Source of the DNA: Stereum hirsutum FP-91666 SS1
Lineage: Eukaryota; Basidiomycota; Agaricomycetes; Russulales; Stereaceae
NCBI RefSeq assembly: GCF_000264905.1
Contig: NW_006763154.1
Location: 541,123-555,907, forward strand
Length of the DNA: 14,785 nt
Direction: 5' to 3'
The translations under genes and the position numbers were made by a program. The notes under the pieces are model-generated. The model was not told the origin of the DNA. It saw nothing but the letters and a program-made list of their open reading frames with translations, and searched no databases. This document shows, in pieces, positions 1 to 8,666 of the stretch (the stretch's first letter is position 1; every line of letters starts with the position of its first letter).

Positions 1-700
1 CATTCTAACCTGCTGCAGTACCCCCGGGTAGACGTTCTCCTCCTCCCCCCTTGACACAGCACCACTATCAAGGCCATGGTCACAGTTTCTGTGTCAGGTG
101 TGGCTTTCATAATGAAGTAGTGATGTATGCCTACCCATGACAGCAGAAACCAAGTCAATTGAACCTTTATATCACTGGTTCTGGCCTACCAACCCCCTCC
201 AGCCTCGGTATGGCAATATTGTCCTGACCACTTACACTATAACTTTGGAACAAATGGACCGATTCCTTTGAGAATTGATTCCTATCATCCTGTATATTTC
301 TAAATATTTGTCAAATAGACAGAACTCCCAAAATTGGCCTCCTTCATCTCGCCAAATCATGTCACCAATTCATGTTTTATACACTGATTCCATCAAAACG
401 ACACTAAGCAATGTGATTCATTTGCTCGAAATCTCAAAACTCGCAAAGTTACAAAAATACTCCCATATCACCCCGTTTCCCTTATTGGTACCCAGGCTAG
501 TACCCCGAGGGTGCACAGGCATATATGTATTGTTATTCTACCATTTTCCCGCAATTTTATTGCCTATCATTCTCTCCTGGTTCACCGTTCAGTCCACCCT
601 GCTCACAGACCCCATAGCCCTATTTTTTGCCCATTTACAGCCTGCAGACCACCTACCTGCTCACCCCCTATTCACCCCCTACCCCGCGGGAACCAACCTG
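1..700. other. AT-rich stretch with no recognisable gene
   Basis: I see no supported gene here. The longest open frame is a plus-strand frame at 275-721. It has no recognisable domain and no neighbouring exon, and its codon use is AT-rich, unlike the GC-ending codons of the two real genes further right. The base composition is clearly lower in GC than the flanking DNA, which would fit intergenic sequence or an old transposon remnant. I looked for a gag-type zinc knuckle on the minus strand near 60-130 and could not find correctly spaced cysteines and histidines. Confidence 0.5.
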
Positions 701-733
701 GAATGTTTTTGCCTGGAGTGAATCCGAACGCAT

Positions 734-921
734 ACGAGTTGCGCCTCCAGGCATATTCAAGCACACAAGTTGTGTCTCCAGGCAATTAGCGTGTCGTAAG
801 AACATGCCTGGAGGCACAACTCGTATGGGTTGGACCCTGCCTGGAGGCACAACTCGTCTGTGTTCGAATTTGCCTGGAGGCACAACTCGTGTGCCTCCAG
901 GCAGCGCCGGATGCCTCCAGG
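734..921. repeat. Cluster of 33-bp near-palindromic repeats in both orientations
   Basis: Three plus-strand copies of the core TGCCTGGAGGCACAACTCGT begin at 805, 838 and 871, exactly 33 bp apart. The 13-bp spacers differ in sequence. Two inverted copies, slightly diverged, lie to the left at about 734-753 and 764-784. Two shorter inverted cores (TGCCTCCAGGC) lie to the right at 892 and 912. The first 12 bases of the core form a near-palindrome: arms TGCCT and AGGCA around a GG or CC centre. Every copy can therefore form a hairpin on either strand, and neighbouring opposed copies could form larger ones. Because 33 is divisible by three, all frames stay open and give an 11-residue repeat. I read this as DNA structure rather than protein. 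A partial core also appears at 709-716. Confidence 0.85.
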
Positions 922-991
922 CGTCGCCGGACTCGCCGGACGCGCCGGGTACAGGTCACAGTATGACGCTCCTTCTGAATCAACGCGAGGG

Positions 992-1000
992 TGACGTAAG
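992..1000. promoter_or_regulatory. Possible CRE/ATF-like site with nearby pyrimidine tract
   Basis: The plus strand carries GTGACGTAAG, which contains TGACGTAA, the half-conserved site bound by ATF/CREB-type bZIP factors. About 20 bp further on is a pyrimidine tract (about 1,017-1,047) of the sort often found at fungal core promoters. If there is a plus-strand gene starting near 1,136 or 1,239 this could be its promoter, but no TATA box is evident and the site could occur by chance. Confidence 0.2.
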
Positions 1001-1238
1001 CAGCATGCGCATGCACCTCTTTTTTCTTTTTCTTTTTTCCTTCTTTCGTCCGCCACCACACGCTGGCGGCGAGCTGTGTGGCGATATCTCTCTGTTTCTC
1101 TCAGGCTCGCGAGTCGACTCGTTCAGCGTTGCAATGGAGGACGTTCGTGGTTTCTATTTCGTGGACACGACGCTCGTTTTTCATTGTCGTTGATTTGTCT
1201 TTCTGACCCTCCAAACGTCCATTATCGCAGAAACCACG

Positions 1239-1540
1239 ATGGCATGTCTACTGCTTGCAATTGAACTCCGTTGGCCCGACCTGGACAGAATCGACGACTC
1301 GGAGGCCGCGCCCGGTCCTCAAGCTTCAGATCTCAAATGCAGAACTACTAGTACTGTATGACACATTGTAACACCGCGACCCCTTCATGATTCACTTCGA
1401 CCACCTACATAATAGAAACACAACAGCAATCCGCCCACGTCGACGCACCCAGTAGTTACAGTCCCGATGACTCGGACGAACTTCAGAGTTACGCTCACGG
1501 AGCTATATCCCTCTCGACGATAAGCACTTCCATCCAATGA
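1239..1540 (+). CDS. Possible small two-exon protein, unknown function
   Basis: This is a weak candidate. Exon 1 (1,239-1,355) starts at an ATG and runs 39 codons to a donor GTATGA. The 71-bp candidate intron (1,356-1,426) ends in CAACAG. Exon 2 (1,427-1,540) continues in frame for 37 codons to TGA, giving 76 residues. The product would be acidic and rich in Ser, Thr and Asp in its second half (AHVDAPSSYSPDDSDELQ), with no domain, signal peptide or convincing membrane segment that I recognise. For it: clean splice borders, preserved frame and GC-ending codons in exon 1. Against it: the minus strand of the same stretch also has a coding-like frame with a GTGAGC donor near 1,503, and the region is flanked by repeats. 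It could be a gene relic or chance. Confidence 0.2.
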
Positions 1541-1724
1541 TCCATGGCGTACATGTCGTCCTCGACTGGTAGGATAGTTCATCATGATAGCGGATTCAGA
1601 ACGCGCTCGTTCTGTGGCTGCCTCTGAATCCTACGTCCTTTTATGAACAAAACCGTTTTAAATTTCTCGCGGACTATGGTCTATGGTTAGGAGGTCTTCC
1701 GATGTACATACAGGAAACATGAGT

Positions 1725-1751
1725 ATGTGGATGTGGATGTGGATGTGGATG
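1725..1751. repeat. (GTGGAT)n hexamer microsatellite
   Basis: Four to five perfect copies of ATGTGG are directly visible. They are followed by GTTTGCTCT. A related block, GATGTGGATG followed by TTTTGCTCT, recurs at about 2,114-2,132. The array may therefore belong to a larger diverged duplication in this region. Confidence 0.85.
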
Positions 1752-2620
1752 GTTTGCTCTAGGTGTATCGTATCGTACGACGCGCTTCCTCTACGTCTTG
1801 CTCTCTGACTGTGACCCTGACGCTTTTTGTCAATGGCACATGCCCATCCTCGTCCTCATCCGCGTCCGCGTCCTCATTCGGGTCGACGACTCAGCAACCT
1901 ACCGTTCTCTGCGCTTACAGTAACTTTTCACAACCACCGTGCTCTACGGTCTACCCCTCAGCTCGAGCTCGAGCTCCAACGACATCATCCAACCCAATTG
2001 CTCATTACAAGCAAAACATCCCTGCCTATGAATCGTCCAACGCAATCCTCCTTCGATGGTCAGCGGGTTATACGTTTATACGTTATCAAGACGTCCGGAA
2101 GTGTGGAAGTGTAGATGTGGATGTTTTTGCTCTGCGTCTACTTCACTCTAACGCTCAGCGCCGTATCCAGTATCATAATCCTAAACACTAACTCACTAAC
2201 TCACTCGTCTTTGTCTTCGTCTTCGTCCCCATCCCCATCCGAGCCGCCTACAGAACATTGACAACCTCTGCGACTCCCTGGAGTTATTACTGTAATAACT
2301 TCCTACTGGAGCAAGCAGTAGCAGTATCAATATCCTGCTGTCCTTCCTCGGCTCGACGACGAAGCCTCTATGTCATGTCACTGATTTCTGGCTGTGGCGT
2401 TGCATCCCAAGAAGTAAGGCACTCGCTCACTCGCTCGTCCTCGTCCTCGTCCTCGTTGACGACATAGATACTCTACGACTCTCTCTGGGCTTAACTTACA
2501 TTGCTGTGCTTATGATTCAGATACCCTACTTTACATAAAACAATCGATATCAACATCTATGCCCTGCCCTGCCCTGCTCTGCGCCGTCAACCTTAGCTCA
2601 CGGTGCTCCTATTATGGGGT
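1752..2620. repeat. Degenerate simple-sequence region (CGTCCTC, CTTCGT and CTCACTAA arrays)
   Basis: Short-period arrays dominate this stretch: CGTCCTCATCCGCGTCC around 1,848-1,875, GAGCTCGAGCTCGAG around 1,960-1,976, ACTCACTAACTCACTC around 2,188-2,204, TTCGTCTTCGTCCCC around 2,213-2,230, and CGTCCTCGTCCTCGTCCTC around 2,432-2,453. The last array and the two others of CGTCC type are each preceded by roughly 100 bp of unrelated or weakly related sequence. This suggests three diverged copies of a larger unit. Open frames here read through the repeats and have no recognisable domains, so I call none of them a gene. Confidence 0.6.
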
Positions 2621-2628
2621 TAAACCAT

Positions 2629-2711
2629 GCATCGTTATAATGGACGCCTGGACGCCTGGACGCAAACCACGCACGCATCATTATAATGGACGCCTGGACG
2701 CAAACCGCGCA
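2629..2711. repeat. Tandem duplication of a 37-45 bp block containing GGACGCCT units
   Basis: Copy 1 (2,629-2,673) and copy 2 (2,675-2,711) share the order GCATCRTTATAATGGACG, then CCTGGACGCAAACC, then RCGCA. Copy 1 has one extra 9-bp CTGGACGC-type unit. The CCTGGACG motif returns in the long repeats to the right, for example GACGCCTGGACGG near 3,588 and GGACGTCTAGACGC near 3,369 and 4,006. This block may therefore be the left edge, or a seed, of that array. Confidence 0.75.
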
Positions 2712-2769
2712 TCACGAACATTTTAGACGCTTGCATTCAGAGTCAGAGGTGGAATTTGGTTAGGCTAGG

Positions 2770-4700
2770 CTAGGTAGGTTACATACATATGACAACTGTG
2801 TTAAGTTATAATCGGATGAGGTTTCTGCGTTCTCGTTTGATCTCTGATTTATACTGTATTCGGTCCATGCTCAGAGCTCTAGAAACGGTCTCTCTCTACG
2901 CCTTCATCTCTCTCTCTCTTGCCATCCGAGTCGCCATCGCCATCGCCACCATCACGACCTCCTCTGAATACTTAGAACCGACCCTTACGTATCGACACTG
3001 TAATATTCCTTCCGAAGTTCTGCTATGTAGCGAAGCCCATAGGGAGCAAGACGCTATGTTATGCCGGAGATCACAATTCACAACTCTGTTATAATCGGTC
3101 GAGGCTTATACGTTCTCGAGTCTTGATCTTTGCAATATTGGATTGTAGCCGTTGCGTATGTATGTACTCTGGACGAGGGGTCTACTTACGCCCTCCTCAC
3201 CCGCATCACCACCAGCATCGCCACCAGCATCACCATCACCACGACCACGACTACGACCATCACCACGACCATCATCACCTCCTCCCCTCTGCTCTGCTCC
3301 CGCCCCTCCCTCCCCTCTTACATTCATTCATCATTCATCAATACTGGAATATAGGGAGTTAACCTGTGGACGTCTAGACGCCATGCTATGCTAGAGATCA
3401 CAACTTTGTTTTAATCGGACGAGGCTTGTTCTCGATCCTTGATCTCTCTAACTTGCGTTCGTGAACGTGGACTTTACGCCGTTCTCTGTCTCCCGCCACC
3501 GTCACCGTCACCAACATCATCACCAGGACGGCGACCGCTTTCTATCCGCCCTCGTCTACCGACGCCCATAGGGGGTTATATCATGGACGCCTGGACGGCT
3601 CTCTACTCTACTGTCCTCAGCCAGCGACGTCCATAATAAGGTGTTGAAACAAGGATGCCCGGACCGTTTGCTGGAGAGATCATAACCTTGAATAACCTTG
3701 AAGCAGACGAGAATGCGCTCTCGATTCCCGATTCTCGACATGGTTGTTCTGCATACTGTACGTCTAATGCTCGTGGATACGGGCTCTACGCCCTCCTCTG
3801 TCTCCCGCTACCCCGACCATGACCACCATTACCATCGTCACGACCACCATTGCCTCCTCCTTATGTTCATTCATCAGTCAACGTCTACGCCCTCCTCTAC
3901 CCCTCAGCACCACCACGACCAGGACAAACTTTCTCGAGATCCTTACATCCGCTTAGAATCCACACTGGAAGAATCCTCCACCCTCAACTAGCGGCGTTAA
4001 GCCATGGACGTCTAGACGCTATGCTATGCTAGAGATCACAACTTTCTAACAATTGGACGAGGCTTGTGCGTTTCCGATCATTGATCTCTCTAACTTGCGT
4101 TCGTGAACGCGGACTCTACGCCCTCCTCTGTTTTCTGCCACCGCCACTATCGCCCCGACCACCAGCATCACCCTGCATCACCACGACGGCGACCTCGACG
4201 ACCACAACCATCATCTCCTTACATCCATTCATCATCGACAAAGAAACGATCCGTGCCCTCAGACAGCGACGTCCATATGGAGCTACAATAGAACAAGGAC
4301 GCCCGGATCGTTTGCTAGAGAGATCGTAACCTTGAATCAAACGAGAGTGCGCTCTGGATTCTCGACCTAGTTCTTCTGCATACGAGTCTATTGATGCTCG
4401 TGAATACGGTCTCTACGCCCTCCTCTGTCTCCCGCCACAACGATCACCATTACCACCACGACCACATCCTCCTTACGTTCGTTCTCAATCATCATCAACA
4501 ACGAAATACTCCGTGCTCTGCTCTACACTATCAGCTAGCGACGCCCGAAACGTTTGCTAGAGATCGTAACCTTCGAATCAGACGAGAGTGTGCTTTCGAT
4601 TCCCAATTCTTGACCCTCCTGCAAATGTTCGTGAACTAAGGCTCTACACCCCTTCCCCTTACTACGTCCTCCCACCCCTTTCTCTCCTGCTCTTTCTTCA
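2770..4700. repeat. Long-period satellite-like array, about seven diverged units in an alternating two-type order
   Basis: A recognisable block (AGAGATCRYAAC, then a TCGGACGAGG-like box, then a GATCTCT or TCTCGATTC box, then CTCTACGCCCTCCTCTGTC, then CAC/CAT triplets) recurs. I anchored it on the TCGGACGAGG-like box at about 2,812, 3,095, 3,415, 3,702, 4,053, 4,338 and 4,579. Spacings are 283, 320, 287, 351, 285 and 241 bp. Units at 3,415 and 4,053 share CTATGCTAGAGATCACAACT and TAACTTGCGTTCGTGAACG. Units at 3,702, 4,338 and 4,579 instead share CGTTTGCTRGAGAGATCRTA and GAGARTGYGCTYTCGATTC, with small differences. Like types are 636-638 bp apart, so the array has a dimeric higher-order period. 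Histidine-rich open frames such as the one near 3,200-3,290 come from the CAC/CAT triplets and are not called as genes. Confidence 0.8.
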
Positions 4701-4792
4701 CTCTCTCGCGTTCGCTCGCTCCCTCACATACTTACCTAGAGCACGAGACTATGCTTTGCATGCCACGCTCGACCCCTGAACCGGGCGTCGGC

Positions 4793-4862
4793 CTTCTTTT
4801 TTTTTCTTTCTTCCTTCCTTCCCGTCCCTTTCTGTTCCTCTGTCTCTCATCTTTCTTTTTCG
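4793..4862. repeat. Pyrimidine-rich tract
   Basis: About 65 bp of almost uninterrupted C and T on the plus strand, including a run of nine T. It lies just right of the long-period array and at the 3' side of the candidate minus-strand coding segment that ends at 4,847. On that strand it would read as a purine-rich 3' region. No function can be assigned from sequence alone. Confidence 0.7.
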
Positions 4863-5095
4863 AAATAGAGGCACGTATGATTCCATTCAAACATTACTTT
4901 TCCCACCATGTACATAAATCGCAAATAAAACACACGTGATAAAGAATAAGATACGACATGTACATCGGACATTCCGATCCATCTCCTCGCTCCTGCCTCA
5001 TACCCCCGACTGACGAGGTTCTGAATCATCCCGGCGACCGCTTCGCTATCATCGAGCACCTTCGCTAGGGCGACTTCGCTGAACTCGGGCGACAT
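4847..5095 (-). CDS. Candidate small protein or terminal exon, unknown function
   Basis: An 82-codon open frame starts at an ATG in the context AACAAAATGTCG, a good eukaryotic start context. The first 50 or so codons use mostly G- or C-ending codons and give a plausible amphipathic, acidic stretch (EVALAKVLDDSEAVAGMIQN), followed by RGYEAGARRW. The last 30 codons are AT-rich and look like read-through into a 3' untranslated region or an intron. The true exon may therefore end earlier; no clear donor or nearby stop settles this. I recognise no domain. It may be the 3' exon of a gene whose earlier exon is the coding-like segment at 5,420-5,506 on the same strand, or a stand-alone small protein. 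Confidence 0.3.
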   Translation of the reverse strand: MSPEFSEVALAKVLDDSEAVAGMIQNLVSRGYEAGARRWIGMSDVHVVSYSLSRVFYLRFMYMVGKVMFEWNHTCLYFEKER

Positions 5096-5217
5096 TTTGT
5101 TCTCTCACACATGCATATGCATCAGAATCATTCTCGTGCGATTCGAAGTCTACCCTATTTCGTACATAGACCATGACAATAAGTAACCGGCCTGAGATCT
5201 GAAAGCTTTATGCAGTA

Positions 5218-5231
5218 GTCTCACATGAGAC
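5218..5231. other. Short inverted repeat GTCTCA/TGAGAC
   Basis: The sequence GTCTCACATGAGAC has 6-bp arms with a 2-bp centre. It lies in a stretch (about 5,100-5,400) that holds no supported exon. I checked the surrounding bases for a tRNA-like cloverleaf and found none. It may be only a chance palindrome. Confidence 0.35.
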
Positions 5232-5419
5232 CACGACGCGATTCTATCAAAGCGTAGTGATAGCCTTGGTGGTTCTGACAAGGTTCTGAGCTCTGAAGCT
5301 CTCTGGGGATCCGAGACGCGGCTATGTTCATGTACCTTTGTACACCTTCAGCTGAAGCCCGAGGAAGGACGTTCGGGGGCCGAGCGAGCGATGTCTATTC
5401 TGTCAGCATGGGTTTTTAC

Positions 5420-5506
5420 GATGATGGTCTGCCATCGCCACTGACACTGGACGCTGGAGAACTCCTTGGGGTAGACGGGGGCGCCGATGTCACAGCAAAT
5501 GCTAGG
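5420..5506 (-). CDS. Candidate internal exon, unknown function
   Basis: On the minus strand, 87 bp (29 codons) lie between an acceptor-like TACTGCTGTCCAG and a donor-like GTAAAA. The frame is open and about 80% of codons end in G or C, much like confirmed exons of the oxidoreductase in this window. Part of the product reads CDIGAPVYPKEFSSVQCQW. I do not recognise a family. After the candidate intron, an acceptor CTTCAG is followed by CTGAAGGTGTACAAAG and a GTACAT donor, so a micro-exon may follow. The gene would sit just downstream of the DUF6534 gene in the same orientation. The opposite strand is also open here, so strand choice rests on codon bias alone. Confidence 0.3.
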
Positions 5507-5725
5507 CTGGACAGCAGTACATATATCCAGTGAATATCAAGCATCGATTCGCCCATAATCGATCGGCGTACATATGCAGGATGTAAATGATCGCAGACGT
5601 ATAGGATCTCGGGTTTCGCGTGTGAAGGGCGTGTATGTTATACATACGAAAGTAATGACAAATGGAGGCGTCGAGGAGCCGTGGATAATGAAGCAGAGGT
5701 GGCACCGTATAATTTAGTCCGTCGT

Positions 5726-5762
5726 ACAACAACAACAACAACAAGAGAGAAGAAGAAGAAAG
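5726..5762. repeat. ACA and AGA trinucleotide microsatellite
   Basis: Six copies of ACA are followed by AGAGAG and a run of AGA triplets. The array lies about 120 bp beyond the stop codon of the DUF6534 gene, probably in or past its 3' untranslated region. Open frames across it on the minus strand give poly-Phe and poly-Val and are artefacts of the repeat. Confidence 0.85.
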
Positions 5763-5879
5763 TAATAAAAACCCTGATCCTACACACAAAAATGAGAGCC
5801 ATCCGAATCCTATGCCCCAAGCTTATTCATCGGTATCGACCCCTCCTCGTCAAAAATCTCCTACACCGTATCGTCAACA

Positions 5880-7603
5880 CTACCCATCAACATCACTGAA
5901 CGGCGAGCCACTCACCCCACGCTTCCTATCGCCGTCGTCCGCCATCCTAGAGCGATCATCCTCAGTATACGTCGTAACATGAACGACAGGCCCCGGAACG
6001 CCTGACTGTCCGGTGGCTCTACGAACCCGCATGCCGTTTTGGCTCGAACTCTGTTGGGTGTAGACCATCCCTGAGACAGTGGAATAGGCGCTCGGCTCTG
6101 GGCGGAAGATCGAGGCTCGGGAGTTGAGGGAGGCTATGAGGGAGTTGTAATAAAGCTGTTGTAGGTGCGAAAGCGCCGTGTGATATTCAGTAAAAATGAA
6201 CGCCTATGTTTTTCATAGACCGTAGATCGACTGACCTTGCTCAGGATGTACGCACTGGATGCAAGGCGAAGTTCATTTGATGAGCATCAGTATGATTACA
6301 CGCCTTTAACACTCGGTAATGGTACGCACGTCGCTTCGTGATAGTTCGCATCAGGAAAGGCCAAGAAGAGGATCAGGTCGACCACCTGGATGATCGCCGT
6401 AGTCGCACCAGTCTCTGCGGTCATGGTGATCAGCCGTGTCAGGATGACATCGCTCCGGCTTGCGACGACGCCCGCTTCTCTGGACTTTTGACGTGCGCGC
6501 CATAGCTATCACAGCAGAGAGGGAATCAGCATACAATGGATAGCTGGACTTCGAATCTAGAATGTGGAGACGTACGAGGAAGGTGAGAGATAACGCGATC
6601 AGAATATCGCACGCCGCACTCCCCGCAAGCCATAGGTTCGCCAATATCAGCCTCTCCTTCTCCGATACCTGATCGTTGCGTTGTGCCAGCTATGACGAAC
6701 GGTCGTGGTATCCAATCAGTACCATTATCTATGCAACACTGAAGAACCTAAGAACGACTCACCACGACGCCTGCAGCGATACCTCCTGACATCTGCGTGA
6801 CCGAGAGCACCATGATCGATGCGACAACCACCAGCCATGTCCGACTCCTCCGCCCGAGGACGTAGATCCTCCAAGCGAAAAACGCTTGCGCGAACGCTCC
6901 CGCTGAGCAGATTTATGGTCAAAAACTGGTACCGTGGTTGTAATTTGCATGGAGATGCGGACTTACCGATTCCAGAAATCACAGGAATGGACGCATACGT
7001 CCATCCGCCGAAGATGATGAACTCCAAGTTACCCCAGCCTTGGATCACAGAGTCCCATGTCCCAACAGAGATGATGATGGTGTGGAACAGCTCGAGGGTG
7101 AACATGCCGTATACTGTATGTGCAGAGCGTTCGTATGATGAGAGACTGGATGGATGAGTGAGGGTAGTACGACGTACCATATGTTTTGAGCAGGCTTGGG
7201 TCTTCGGGGAAAGACAGATAATAAAAATCTGCAACAAGACCGTCGCGTGTTCAGAACTCGAAGCACGAATGAAGGCGGAAGAGAGGGTACAAACACGTCT
7301 GCCTGATGAGAATGGTTTCAGTGTCAATATGCAAGCAGGTTCATTTGGAGATGAGTGCGTACATGACGGAGATCCCAAACAGTCCCCACCCGACGAAGGA
7401 ACCGATGAGCTGTTGGACCACGGTTCAGATTAGACCCAAGTAAAAAATCCAGGAATATTCCTTACCGGCGGACCCAACCTAAGGTAATGCAGAAATGATG
7501 AGCAAAAGTCGACACTATATCATCCAACGACGAGCCCAAGTATGTGTACTCACAGTGCAGCAATGTCAGCATCGACGGGCGCACAAGTAGTATTGGTGGC
7601 CAT
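5880..7603 (-). CDS. DUF6534-family seven-helix membrane protein, 11 exons
   Basis: I recognise this as a member of the agaricomycete-specific DUF6534 family: integral membrane proteins of unknown function with seven predicted helices, some with receptor-like layout. Exons: 7,603-7,554; 7,478-7,466; 7,409-7,363; 7,302-7,295; 7,228-7,178; 7,113-6,967; 6,902-6,763; 6,689-6,576; 6,505-6,330; 6,254-6,236; 6,155-5,880. They total 1,041 nt (346 residues), a normal length for the family. Helix 1 is about residues 17-40, followed by the typical YYLSFPEDPSLLKTYV loop. Helix 3 ends in FFAWRIY. The DUF6534 domain spans roughly residues 160-270: ANLWLAGSAACDILIALSL, then the cytoplasmic loop RARQKSREAGVVASRSD, then IIQVVDLILFLAFP, then LYYNSLIASLNSR. 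The hydrophilic tail of about 75 residues is Ser- and charge-rich. The start context AAAACAATGGCC is strong. Every intron is GT-AG and 56-80 bp. Ligand and function are unknown; the family assignment comes from remembered consensus, not a search. Confidence 0.88.
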
Positions 7604-7687
7604 TGTTTTCGAGTCCGGACGAGCGCCTATACTACAGTCGAGCAAAGAGGGATCGTAAGGCCAGTCGTCAAACAGTCTGATTGATTT

Positions 7688-7695
7688 ACTTATAC
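7688..7695 (-). promoter_or_regulatory. Candidate TATA box of the DUF6534 gene
   Basis: TATAAGTA on the minus strand lies about 85-90 bp upstream of the ATG at 7,603. This is a reasonable position for a fungal TATA element with a short 5' untranslated region. Between it and the start is the palindrome GTCCGGAC (about 7,614-7,621). No transcript evidence is available. Confidence 0.45.
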
Positions 7696-7699
7696 CGTG

Positions 7700-8660
7700 G
7701 ACGATTGCCAGACGCTCACACAGCTACAACGCCAGTTTGGCTCATACCATTACCACGTCCAGATGATCTACGACTAGTGGGGACTAAGAGATACGGGTCG
7801 TATGATTGTCTCAGCATCTGATAGAACGATAGAGTGGAGAACGAGGGCAGTGCATATCATTGCAAGAGCCCCGCCTGAGCACACAACCTTCCTGATCCTG
7901 CAAGCGCCTTGATAACATCAGTGCCAAATCGTTCCGCCGAACCGCAAACACTCGAGTGAAACTGATGAACGCTAGACGCCAATCAGGCAGCGTGGGCTCG
8001 GGGAGACCGGCAAAGTGTTGAGCAGCAATCAAGAAGGAGCGTGCTCATGCGAACGGAAGACCACCAAATATCAGTAGCGAAAAATCAACTACTATAGCAT
8101 GAGAACGACATGGTCAAGTGAAGGACAGCTTTGATTGAGAGGAAGGAGCATGCGCGAAGTAAGGAACGCTCGGTTTCCTCACGGTATAATCAAAGCGCGA
8201 ATTTCTCGGAAGTAAGGAGCACTCAGCCGAGGATGTGAGGGGTGATCACTCTAGTCTTCCCATCTCCCAAACACTGCATCATTAGTTCATAGATAGTAAG
8301 GTAGCTGGGCGCAGAGGACTGCCTCCAAGACAGCGCCGACAGTTGTTTTGGATAAGCCACGATGCGGCAGGAGCCTACTAGATCCCATGGAGCAAAGGCC
8401 AGTGAAACAGTCAAGCAGTGGCTTTCATGGCCAATCGCGAACAACCTGACTGCTCCTCGGGTAATCCGCCAACGTGCAATACTCACGCACGCCTCCCGAG
8501 TGGCAAATAACACATATAGTCTCTGTTCCTCGCGGTCTTTGAACAAAAGGTCCTTACTAGGCGATACATACATGCATATCTTTCAGTGCGTCATGCTGCC
8601 CCGCCGATCACTTCGGCTCTCGTCCACTGCGCTGATGGCAATACGCGTGATGCGTTTGTA
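7700..8660. other. Intergenic region between the oxidoreductase 3' end and the DUF6534 promoter
   Basis: I see no gene here. The longest open frame (minus, 8,573-8,223) has no recognisable domain and no credible neighbouring exon. A minus-strand frame at 8,032-7,811 is similar. Three related short motifs of the form AAGGARC (near 8,033, 8,144 and 8,212) include a repeated GAAGTAAGGARC. They sit within about 600 bp of the DUF6534 start and could be regulatory, but they are too short to support a claim. Confidence 0.5.
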
Positions 8661-8666
8661 CTTCAT

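Noticed and set aside
60..130. Possible gag zinc knuckle of a retroelement on the minus strand
   Set aside because: The cysteine and histidine spacing does not fit CX2CX4HX4C in any frame and stops interrupt it.
627..1193. A 188-codon plus-strand frame with an 11-residue repeat (PGGTTR...)
   Set aside because: The repeat is the 33-bp DNA array read through. The opposite strand is equally open and gives its own 11-residue repeat, and the frame then runs through a pyrimidine tract (Phe/Leu run).
3123..3362. Histidine-rich frames (HHHHDHDYDHHH-like) resembling a metal-binding protein
   Set aside because: The pattern comes from CAC/CAT/GAC triplet repeats inside a satellite-like unit. All three frames stay open, the copies to the right are interrupted and there is no promoter or exon structure.
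6819..7157. A 112-codon plus-strand frame
   Set aside because: It is antisense to exons 6 and 7 of the DUF6534 gene and crosses their introns. The sense strand explains the openness.
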